Shown here: positions 1-5,404 of the stretch, in pieces
Layout: every line of letters starts with the position of its first letter
Position numbering within the stretch: position 1 is the first letter of the stretch
Source of the DNA: Pseudomonadota bacterium
Lineage (GTDB): Bacteria; Pseudomonadota; Alphaproteobacteria; Micropepsales; Micropepsaceae
DNA: 6,897 bases
Direction of reading: 5' to 3'
Assembly: GCA_025360685.1 (NCBI GenBank)
Contig: JANYBR010000440.1
Location: 1-6,897, forward strand
Program-made: the position numbers and the translations under genes
Notes under the pieces: model-generated
Database searches by the model: none
Told to the model about the DNA's origin: nothing
Seen by the model: only the letters and a program-made list of their open reading frames with translations

Positions 1-137
1 TCAGCGCCATGACGGCGGCGCAAACGTAGATCGGCTTTCGCCCAGTCGGGAAGAAGCAGTATCCCGCGGTCAAGGTCGAGGAAGCTCCACTTCGCTCCGA
101 TGTCCCGCTTCGTCGGAAATCGGATGCGACATATGGT
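1..137 (-). pseudogene. Tyrosine recombinase (phage-type integrase) remnant, frameshifted and truncated
   Basis: No intact gene lies here, but two minus-strand frames together read like the central part of a tyrosine recombinase catalytic domain. From about 110 down to 45 one frame gives KRDIGAKWSFLDLDRGILL followed by LPD. From 46 down to 2 a different frame gives TGRKPIYVCAAVMAL. In the family this block normally reads as a short helix, then W..vDleRG.l.LPdsKTGrkpiyl, in one frame. The break falls exactly where the SK of 'dsKTG' should be, so a small deletion near 44-47 has shifted the frame. The catalytic R-H-R-Y residues downstream would lie left of the window. The N-terminal half is missing on the right, where DNA upstream of xth begins. 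The relic suggests a decayed integrated element. The match is from memory of the family, not from a search; it could instead be an assembly-level indel in a live gene, although the missing 5' part argues against that. Confidence 0.6.
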
Positions 138-189
138 CCCCTCATCGAAGCTGGGCGAGTGTGCATTCGGCGGGTGACATCACAGACTA

Positions 190-211
190 TGCATGTAGCT
201 GCATGTGTAGC
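190..211. repeat. Imperfect tandem direct repeat upstream of xth
   Basis: TGCATGTAGC (190-199) is followed at once by TGCATGTGTAGC (200-211), the same unit with two extra bases (GT). ATGCA (189-193) and TGCAT (200-204) also form a 5-bp inverted repeat around a 6-base loop. The repeat sits between the integrase relic and the xth start. It could be a regulator site, an old recombination scar or simple slippage; the sequence alone does not decide. Confidence 0.4.
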
Positions 212-217
212 TGCGGA

Positions 218-264
218 GACATGATGTTACTTAACATATTGATTATATTGGAATAACAAAGAAA
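218..264 (+). promoter_or_regulatory. AT-rich leader of xth with an inverted repeat; probable promoter region
   Basis: The 84 bases before xth are only about 36% GC by hand count, against about 60% around them. ATGTTA (224-229) and TAACAT (232-237) form a perfect inverted repeat with a 2-base spacer, a shape expected for a small dimeric repressor or activator site. TATATT at 244-249 could be a -10 box, but I see no good -35 element 16-18 bases upstream. The ribosome binding site for xth is weak: GGA at 250-252 lies 12 bases from the ATG. Promoter placement is therefore tentative; the base composition and the inverted repeat are directly visible. Confidence 0.35.
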
Positions 265-1059
265 ATGAAGATTGCCACTTGGAACATCAACTCGGTCCGG
301 CTGCGGATCGCATTGGTCACGAAGTTCCTCGAGGAACATCAGCCGGACGTGCTCGCACTGCAGGAAATCAAGGTCGAAAACGGCCTGTTCCCCGGGGAGG
401 GCCTGAAAAAGCTCGGCTATGTCCACCAGGCGATCAACGGCCAGAAGGCCTACCACGGCGTGGCGATTGTCTCGCGCGTCCCGTTCAAGAAGACCCAGGT
501 GATCGACTTTTGCCGCGAAGGCCATGCGCGGCACATGTCAGTGACTTTGCAGAATGGCGTCGAGTTGCACGATTTCTACGTGCCCGCCGGCGCCGACATT
601 CCCGATCCCAAGGTCAATCCGAAGTTCGCGCACAAGCTCGACTTTCTGCGCCAGATGCAGCGGGTATTCGCCAAGCGCCGGGGCAAGCGCGACCATCCGA
701 TGATCCTGGTCGGGGACTTGAACATTGCTCCGCTGGAACACGATGTGTGGAGCCACAAGCAACTGCTCAATGTCGTCAGCCACACGCCGGTCGAAACCGA
801 ATTGCTTGGCGAGGTGAAAGCCGCCTTCGATTGGGTCGATGTGACACGCGAATTCGTTCCACACGATCAGAAGAGCTATTCCTGGTGGAGCTATCGCGCC
901 GCCGATTGGAACGCATCCAACCGCGGCCGCCGGCTCGATCACATCTGGGTCAGCCAGGCCTTGAAGGGCGGACTCAAGTCACAACAGATCGTCGCGAAAA
1001 TGCGCGGCTGGGAAAAAGCGTCGGACCATGTGCCGGTGATCGCGGAGATGGACATCTAG
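265..1059 (+). CDS. xth: Exodeoxyribonuclease III (AP endonuclease, Xth/ExoA family)
   Basis: Base-excision-repair enzyme that cuts DNA 5' to abasic sites and removes 3' blocking groups, using a divalent metal. It belongs to the endonuclease/exonuclease/phosphatase fold and is cytoplasmic. The 264-residue length is normal for bacterial ExoIII. The N-terminus MKIATWNINSVR matches the family and fixes the start. Visible active-site residues are N7, E34 in LALQEIK, Y105 in DFYVPAG, D151 and N153 in LVGDLNIAP, D225 in RRLDHIWVS, and D254/H255 in SDHVPV. These correspond to N7, E34, Y109, D151, N153, D229 and D258/H259 of the E. coli enzyme, so it should be active. The gene stands alone on its strand with its own AT-rich leader, and its TAG stop shares CTAG with the stop of the convergent thioesterase gene. 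The symbol xthA would serve equally well. Confidence 0.97.
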   Translation: MKIATWNINSVRLRIALVTKFLEEHQPDVLALQEIKVENGLFPGEGLKKLGYVHQAINGQKAYHGVAIVSRVPFKKTQVIDFCREGHARHMSVTLQNGVELHDFYVPAGADIPDPKVNPKFAHKLDFLRQMQRVFAKRRGKRDHPMILVGDLNIAPLEHDVWSHKQLLNVVSHTPVETELLGEVKAAFDWVDVTREFVPHDQKSYSWWSYRAADWNASNRGRRLDHIWVSQALKGGLKSQQIVAKMRGWEKASDHVPVIAEMDI

Positions 1060-1526
1060 AGTTTGTTCCCAGAATCCGGCCGCTTCAGCGGCGAGATCAT
1101 GATCGTGGCCGTCGAAGTGGCGATGACCTTCCCCGCGGCTGTGGCCAGGGTCGCCTCAAGAAAATTGATCGTACGGCCGCGCTTGATGACCCGGGCTTCG
1201 GCAACGTGGCGTCCGGCAGCGCCCTGGCTCAGATAGCTCACCTTCATTTCCAGGGTTGGCGCGATCTCGCCCCACTTGGCGATGAACCCGGCGGCCACCG
1301 CCAGAACATCGTCCATCAGGCAGGCGATGGCGCCGCCATGCAGCGCGCCGAAGCGGTTGAAGTGAGGCTCACCCAGGTCGTAACCTATCTTGACCCAACC
1401 TTCCTCGACATCGACCTCGAGCAACTCCTGATTCAGCCAGGCCGAGCAGGGCGCGGCGCGTTTGAAAATAGCCTGTACATTCGGCGGAAATTCGTCCGGT
1501 TTGGTCTTGTCGATGACGCGGCGCAT
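1056..1526 (-). CDS. PaaI-family hotdog thioesterase
   Basis: 156-residue single-domain hotdog protein, the usual size for PaaI/YigI-type acyl-CoA thioesterases, which hydrolyse acyl- or aryl-CoA thioesters in the cytoplasm. The hallmark block is FGALHGGAIACLMDDVLAVA (residues 59-78). It holds the H63-G64-G65 turn and D72/D73 at the start of the central helix; one of these acidic residues is the expected catalytic base. It is followed by the strand PTLEMKVSYL, which fits the 't.dl.v.yl' pattern of the family. The substrate cannot be read from sequence. The only credible start is the ATG at 1524-1526, preceded by the purine-rich AAGAGAG. It diverges from the phosphatase gene and converges on xth with a 4-bp overlap of stop codons, so it is probably transcribed alone. 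Confidence 0.88.
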   Translation of the reverse strand: MRRVIDKTKPDEFPPNVQAIFKRAAPCSAWLNQELLEVDVEEGWVKIGYDLGEPHFNRFGALHGGAIACLMDDVLAVAAGFIAKWGEIAPTLEMKVSYLSQGAAGRHVAEARVIKRGRTINFLEATLATAAGKVIATSTATIMISPLKRPDSGNKL

Positions 1527-1584
1527 GGCTCTCTTCTGCTATAGGCAGAGGCCATCCTGCATTAGCTCAGACGGAAAAGACAAA
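1527..1584. promoter_or_regulatory. Divergent intergenic region between thioesterase and phosphatase genes
   Basis: These 58 bases must hold the start signals for at least the thioesterase gene, with phosphatase signals either here or inside the thioesterase 5' end. A small inverted repeat, TCTGC (1535-1539) and GCAGA (1545-1549), frames TATAG (1540-1544). It could be a shared operator or a short leader hairpin. Read as a -10 box in either direction, the TATAG core has no recognisable -35 partner, so no promoter is assigned. Confidence 0.3.
1573..1579 (+). promoter_or_regulatory. Ribosome binding site supporting the TTG start of the phosphatase gene
   Basis: GGAAAAG has its GGA core nine bases before the TTG at 1585-1587. 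It is the best purine-rich block near the conserved N-terminal strand of the phosphatase and favours TTG over the in-frame ATGs at 1462, 1513 and 1525. Confidence 0.4.
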
Positions 1585-2178
1585 TTGCGCATCGCATTCC
1601 TTCGCCACGGTCCGACCGTCTGGAATGAGGAGGGCCGCATCCAGGGCCGCATCGACATGCCGTTGAGCGCAGCAGGACGGGCGCAGATGGCCGGCCTGTT
1701 GCCGCCGCGGGGGTTCGAAACGGCGCGCGCGTTCGTCAGTCCGCTTGGACGGGCGCGCGAGACTGCCAAGCTTCTCGGTCTAACCGACGCCATCGTGGAC
1801 GAGCGGCTCACTGAACATCACTGGGGCAAGTGGGAAGGGTTGACGCGGGAAGAGATACTGACGCGCGATGGCAATGACGCATTCACGCGCGCGGGCAGCG
1901 GCATCGATTTTCGTCCATCGGGCGGGGAGAGCACGCGCGAGCTTCTGGCGCGCGTATCGGAATTTCTGCGCGACGTGGCGTCAGAGCGATCCGACTCTAT
2001 TGCCGTGGCGCATCGTGGAATCCTGCGTTCGGCCTATACGCTCGCGACGGGTTGGAACATGGCGAGCCCAATGCCGGCCAGGCTCGATCTGTCGCGGGCG
2101 CTGATACTGTTGCTGGACGCAGATGGAACGGCGCGAATTTCCGAAATGAACGTGCCGCTCAGGTCCAGAACGGCTTGA
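1585..2178 (+). CDS. Histidine phosphatase superfamily protein (phosphoglycerate mutase-like)
   Basis: With the TTG start at 1585 the product is 197 residues and begins directly with the first strand of the fold, (M)RIAFLRHGPT. H8 of the RHG motif is the expected phospho-accepting histidine. R56 in SPLGRARETA, E77 in LTEHHWGKWEG and the second histidine H143 in IAVAHRGILRSAY complete the phosphate pocket and acid/base set, so the enzyme should be active. The family includes small-molecule phosphatases (alpha-ribazole phosphatase, broad-specificity sugar phosphatases) and cofactor-dependent mutases. Nothing nearby indicates cobalamin synthesis, so the substrate is left open. In-frame ATGs at 1462, 1513 and 1525 would add a low-complexity, unconserved N-terminus; the first two also overlap the divergent thioesterase coding region. 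The gene ends with a 20-bp convergent overlap with the CHAD gene. Confidence 0.85.
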   Translation: MRIAFLRHGPTVWNEEGRIQGRIDMPLSAAGRAQMAGLLPPRGFETARAFVSPLGRARETAKLLGLTDAIVDERLTEHHWGKWEGLTREEILTRDGNDAFTRAGSGIDFRPSGGESTRELLARVSEFLRDVASERSDSIAVAHRGILRSAYTLATGWNMASPMPARLDLSRALILLLDADGTARISEMNVPLRSRTA

Positions 2179-3100
2179 GCCGTTTGAACCCGCGCCAACT
2201 TTTTAGAGCCCTGGTCGTGAGGCGCTTTTCCCGCAGCGCAAACCAGCCGGCGATCACGCCTTTGGCGAAACCGAGTTCTGGCGCCTCGCCCAGCCGCTTC
2301 ATCAAATCTCCCACGCCATGGGCGTCATTGGCTTCGCCCATTTCATCGAGCAACCGCTTTAAGGTCCGGATGTAGTTCGCGGCGCGTTTTTGCGAATAGA
2401 GCGGTGCGAAAAACTCGGCTGCATAGCGCAGTTTCTTGAGCGCGATGCGCAGCTTGTGCGTGCGGGCGTCATAGACCCGATGCGTCCGTTTCCCGCGCTT
2501 GCGGACCTCGGAATAGAGTTCGTCCAATGCCACGCCTGAAAACTTGCCGATACGCGTGCTGTTGTGAGGTAGGGTCTCTGCCACCGCCGCAACGTCGTTG
2601 AGGAACGCACCGAACTCGGGATCGAGGATTTCGGCCAGCGCATCGTCCCATGCTTCGCCACGGGCATGGCGCAAGGCCAGATGCAGCGCATCGAACGACT
2701 CATGCTCGGCGAATTTGTCAGCGAGCTGAGGCAGCAACTCATCAGCGAACACGTCGAGGTCGCGAGCTGGGCCAAATATGTTGGCCAGCGCCCGGCCGCG
2801 CCTTCCCAATGTTTTCAGGGCGGGCGTACCGGCATATTCGCCAAACGACTTCAGCGCCATCTGTAGCCGCCGCAGGCCCACGCGGATCTGGTGAATTCCA
2901 TGCGGATCGCGGGCGCGGATAGCCGGCGCGTTGCCGCCGACCTGCGCCAGGCATTCGAGTACCGTGGCGCGGAACGCTTCCTCCACCGACATGCGTCTTG
3001 TAAGGCGCACCTTGCGCGCCGTAACTGCCCGGGCATTGGCGTAGCCATGTGACGGACGATAGGAGCGGACGATGGCGACGCGCGGTTCTTCCATGCCCAC
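2159..3100 (-). CDS. CHAD domain-containing protein
   Basis: 313-residue, strongly basic helical protein. CHAD domains bind inorganic polyphosphate and are often found with CYTH domains or on polyphosphate granules; this background is family knowledge. Two helical-bundle signatures are visible: GIHQIRVGLRRLQMALKSF (H70, R73, R77, R78) and THKLRIALKKLRYAAEFF (H215, R218, K222, K223). Between them is the conserved GPARDLDVF (residues 110-118). LDEMGEANDAH (251-261) and a C-terminal FKRLKPFW follow, both typical of the family. Residues 10-40 (SYRPSHGYANA through KVRLTRRMSVEEAF) resemble the tail of a CYTH domain plus linker found in two-domain CYTH-CHAD proteins, but no CYTH domain is present. 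The start is GTG at 3100, five bases after an AAGGA; ATG at 3094 is the alternative. It follows hisF by 8 bp and is the last gene of the operon. Confidence 0.9.
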   Translation of the reverse strand: MGMEEPRVAIVRSYRPSHGYANARAVTARKVRLTRRMSVEEAFRATVLECLAQVGGNAPAIRARDPHGIHQIRVGLRRLQMALKSFGEYAGTPALKTLGRRGRALANIFGPARDLDVFADELLPQLADKFAEHESFDALHLALRHARGEAWDDALAEILDPEFGAFLNDVAAVAETLPHNSTRIGKFSGVALDELYSEVRKRGKRTHRVYDARTHKLRIALKKLRYAAEFFAPLYSQKRAANYIRTLKRLLDEMGEANDAHGVGDLMKRLGEAPELGFAKGVIAGWFALREKRLTTRALKSWRGFKRLKPFWT

Positions 3101-3105
3101 ATCAT

Positions 3106-3110
3106 TCCTT
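3106..3110 (-). promoter_or_regulatory. Shine-Dalgarno site for the CHAD gene, overlapping the hisF stop
   Basis: On the minus strand the hisF stop reads directly into the ribosome site: TAAGGA. AAGGA is five bases from the GTG at 3100 and eleven from the ATG at 3094, which favours the GTG. A ribosome finishing hisF would be positioned to reinitiate, so the two genes are probably translationally coupled. Confidence 0.55.
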
Positions 3111-3882
3111 ACGCAAGGCGAACCGGCAATCCTGCTTTTGCCAGCGCCCGCTTGGCCTGCGCAATGGTGGCCTCGCCATAGTGGAAGATCGAAGCGGCCA
3201 GCACGGCGCTCGCATGACCGTCACGAATGCCTGCGACAAGATCGTCCAGCTTACCGACACCACCTGAGGCGATCACGGGAACCGGAACTGCATCGGCGAC
3301 AGCGCGGGTCAGTGGAATGTCATAGCCGACGCGTGTGCCGTCGCGGTCCATGGAGGTGAGGAGGATTTCTCCCGCACCATATTCGACCAGCTTGACGGCA
3401 TGCGCGATGGCATCGATTCCGGTGGCGTTGCGTCCACCATGGGTAAAGACTTCGAAGGGCGGGGTGTTGTGATTGTGCGCGCCCTGCTTGGCATCGATCG
3501 CGGCCACGATGCACTGGCTGCCGAACTTCTCGGCTGCCTGTTGCACAAATTCGGGCCGGCGCACGGCTTCGGTGTTAATCGCAACCTTGTCGGCGCCAGC
3601 CAGAAGCAACGTACGAATGTCGTCCAGGGTTCGTACGCCGCCGCCCACCGTCAGCGGCATGAAACAGACATCCGCCGTTCGCCGAACCACATCGAGTAAC
3701 GTAGCGCGATTCTCATGACTCGCCGTGATATCGAGAAAGCACAGCTCGTCGGCGCCGGCGGCATCGTAGATTATTGCCTGCTCAACCGGATCGCCGGCAT
3801 CGCGCAGCTGCGCGAAGTTGATGCCCTTGACGACTCGGCCATCTTTCACATCGAGGCAGGGAATGATGCGTATCTTGAGCAT
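3109..3882 (-). CDS. hisF: Imidazole glycerol phosphate synthase cyclase subunit HisF
   Basis: 257-residue (beta/alpha)8 barrel of normal length. With the glutaminase HisH it converts PRFAR plus ammonia to imidazole glycerol phosphate, which continues to histidine, and AICAR, which returns to purine synthesis. The N-terminus MLKIRIIPCLDVKDGRVVKG is canonical. Catalytic D11 (in PCLDV) and D130 (in VAAIDAK) fall at the standard positions. Phosphate-binding loops TVGGGVRT (residues 78-85) and VIASGGVGKLDDL are intact. Its ATG overlaps the holA stop by one base (TGATG), indicating coupled translation. The usual his partners (hisH, hisA, hisB, hisE, hisI) are not next to it, so HisH must be encoded elsewhere. 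Confidence 0.97.
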   Translation of the reverse strand: MLKIRIIPCLDVKDGRVVKGINFAQLRDAGDPVEQAIIYDAAGADELCFLDITASHENRATLLDVVRRTADVCFMPLTVGGGVRTLDDIRTLLLAGADKVAINTEAVRRPEFVQQAAEKFGSQCIVAAIDAKQGAHNHNTPPFEVFTHGGRNATGIDAIAHAVKLVEYGAGEILLTSMDRDGTRVGYDIPLTRAVADAVPVPVIASGGVGKLDDLVAGIRDGHASAVLAASIFHYGEATIAQAKRALAKAGLPVRLA

Positions 3883-4913
3883 CAGCGCCGTCCGGTCCGA
3901 GCCATCGCGGCGATGTTGAACAGCGCCCGCGCCGTCACGGTTTCAGGCGAAACGCCGGTGGTCTTGCATAGCGCTTCGGTTTCGAGAAGCAGATCGAGTG
4001 CATCGCCAAGCCGTTGAGAATCCCAGGCGGAAAGCTGAACCTTGAACGGCGCTGCGCGCATGAAGTGGATCGGCGGGCGCAGCTTGCGCATCGCACCTTC
4101 GGCTGTCTCGCCCTTTTCCAGTTCCGCTCTGGCCAGTGCCAAGCGCTGGAAGTGCGACATCGCTATTCGCACGATCGCAATGGGAGAGGTGTCGGCCAGC
4201 CACAATCTTTCGAGCGCCAGATCGAGGCGCTTGAGATCGCCCTGACCGGCGGCGTCGAGCGCTGCCTCGGCTCGCACTTCCGCTTCATCGCCCAGAACGG
4301 CACGAACATCCTCGGCAGTGACCTGTTTGTGGCCGTGTGCGTAGAGGGCGAGTTTTTCCAGTTCGCGCCGCGTCACGCCGCGGTCCGAACCTAGGCGCGA
4401 GGACGCGTCGGCCAGAGCATCCGCCGAGATGGAAAGTCCCGCGGACTTCAAGATGTCCCGCACCACATCGGGCAGGTCGCGTGCATTGTCGCCGTAGCAG
4501 GCGATGGATGCGGCATTGTCCGCCTCCTCGAAAACCCGGCGAAGACCCGCGCCCCTGGCCAGATCGCCACCTTCCACAACGACAAGCGCATCACCAGCCG
4601 GCTCGTCGAGAAAACGCTCGAACAGTTTGGCAAGGCTGTTGCCGGCGCCGCGCACCCGCACCACCCTTCGGCCGCCCAGCATGGAGATGGCGGCGGCTTC
4701 GTCGAACAGGCGCGCCGGATCGGACGCCAGCACATTGTCGTCGAGATCGGCAATGAGAAACGGATCCCTGACATTGGGAACCACCGACCTGATCAAGGTT
4801 TCCGCGCGCTCGCGTACCAGTCCTTGATCGGGACCAAAGATCAGCGCGGCCACCAGATCCTTGGGCGGATGGGAAAGCGTGCGATCGATGCTTGCGCCTC
4901 TGACTTCGGTCAT
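3882..4913 (-). CDS. holA: DNA polymerase III subunit delta
   Basis: 343 residues, the usual length for HolA. Delta is the wrench of the clamp loader: it opens the sliding clamp DnaN while the DnaX/HolB ATPases drive loading onto primed DNA. The N-terminal AAA+-like region begins ALIFGPDQGLVRERAETLI (residues 23-41), the degenerate, non-ATP-binding P-loop segment typical of delta. It is followed by AAAISMLGGRRVVRVRG (about 73-89) and a middle VTRRELEKLALYA helix. The C-terminal part, including RLWLADTSPIAIVRIAMSHF, matches the collar domain used for assembly with the other subunits. The ATG overlaps the lptE stop in ATGA, and the stop overlaps the hisF start in TGATG, so it is translated within a tightly coupled operon. 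A family match by overall pattern; high confidence. Confidence 0.95.
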   Translation of the reverse strand: MTEVRGASIDRTLSHPPKDLVAALIFGPDQGLVRERAETLIRSVVPNVRDPFLIADLDDNVLASDPARLFDEAAAISMLGGRRVVRVRGAGNSLAKLFERFLDEPAGDALVVVEGGDLARGAGLRRVFEEADNAASIACYGDNARDLPDVVRDILKSAGLSISADALADASSRLGSDRGVTRRELEKLALYAHGHKQVTAEDVRAVLGDEAEVRAEAALDAAGQGDLKRLDLALERLWLADTSPIAIVRIAMSHFQRLALARAELEKGETAEGAMRKLRPPIHFMRAAPFKVQLSAWDSQRLGDALDLLLETEALCKTTGVSPETVTARALFNIAAMARTGRR

Positions 4914-5404
4914 CGCTTGACGAAATAAACGTTGAGATCCAGGCGAATGCGCTCGGCGATATCTTGCGCCGCGCGCTTGTCCGCGTCCTGTTGCGCGGCC
5001 AGCGTGCCGTAGTTGGCGTTCGAGGAGGAGGGCAGGACGTTGTAGGCGGAAAGACCTGTCTCGGTCCCCTTGGTCACGACGCGCCCGGCCATGTCGGTAA
5101 GCTCGTATGTCACGGTCAGGGTGTCGTTGTAACGCGTGATCGTGGCGTCATTCTGAAGCGCAATGCCTTGGGTGTTCTCGCTCAGCGCAAGTTTCAGGCG
5201 ATACGACGCGCCGCTCGACGTGCCGGGGCCGTCGAGCAGATCGATCATCGTGTTGCGCAACTCATAGCCGACGCGGTCCGGTATCGGTTCGACATAGATC
5301 GACGAAAGCGTGGCGTCCATTCCGCCGTTGAGACCGGCGTACAGCGGATGAAATCCACACGCTCCAAGCAACGACGCGATTGCGATGGACCAGGGGCGCT
5401 TCAT
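4910..5404 (-). CDS. lptE: LPS assembly lipoprotein LptE
   Basis: 164-residue outer-membrane lipoprotein. LptE plugs and helps fold the LptD beta-barrel, completing the Lpt bridge that delivers LPS to the outer leaflet. The N-terminus MKRPWSIAIASLLGAC is a short lipoprotein signal: basic start, hydrophobic core, and lipobox L13-G14-A15 before the lipidated C16. The mature protein opens with GFHPLY, the hallmark of LptE. The rest alternates strands typical of the family, such as SSIYVEPIPDRVGYELRNTM and YNDTLTVTYELTD. The ATG overlaps the leuS stop (ATGA), and its own stop overlaps the holA start (ATGA). The leuS-lptE-holA order is the familiar alphaproteobacterial arrangement and backs the call despite the low sequence conservation of LptE. 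Confidence 0.93.
   Translation of the reverse strand: MKRPWSIAIASLLGACGFHPLYAGLNGGMDATLSSIYVEPIPDRVGYELRNTMIDLLDGPGTSSGASYRLKLALSENTQGIALQNDATITRYNDTLTVTYELTDMAGRVVTKGTETGLSAYNVLPSSSNANYGTLAAQQDADKRAAQDIAERIRLDLNVYFVKR

Noticed and set aside
324..337. Perfect 14-base palindrome GTTCCTCGAGGAAC
   Set aside because: It lies inside xth and follows from the codons for Phe-Leu-Glu-Glu, a conserved part of the protein, so chance plus coding constraint explains it.
187..534. 115-codon minus-strand open frame over the xth start
   Set aside because: Antisense to conserved xth codons, no recognisable domain, and its start lies inside xth.
279..1544. 421-codon plus-strand open frame spanning xth and the antisense of the thioesterase gene
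   Set aside because: Shadow frame in GC-rich DNA; the translation is Arg/Pro/Gly-rich with no family pattern and crosses two well-supported genes.
1563..1570. TAGCTCAG, like the D-arm of a tRNA gene
   Set aside because: No acceptor stem, anticodon arm or T-arm (GTTCRA) follows at tRNA spacing; the downstream bases encode the phosphatase.
1462..1584. N-terminal extension of the phosphatase from the ATG at 1462
   Set aside because: It would overlap the divergent thioesterase gene by about 65 bp and adds unconserved residues before the first strand of the fold.
2179..2400. Possible rho-independent terminator downstream of the phosphatase gene
   Set aside because: A short T-run near 2200 has no stable GC-rich stem before it, and the bases encode the CHAD C-terminus.
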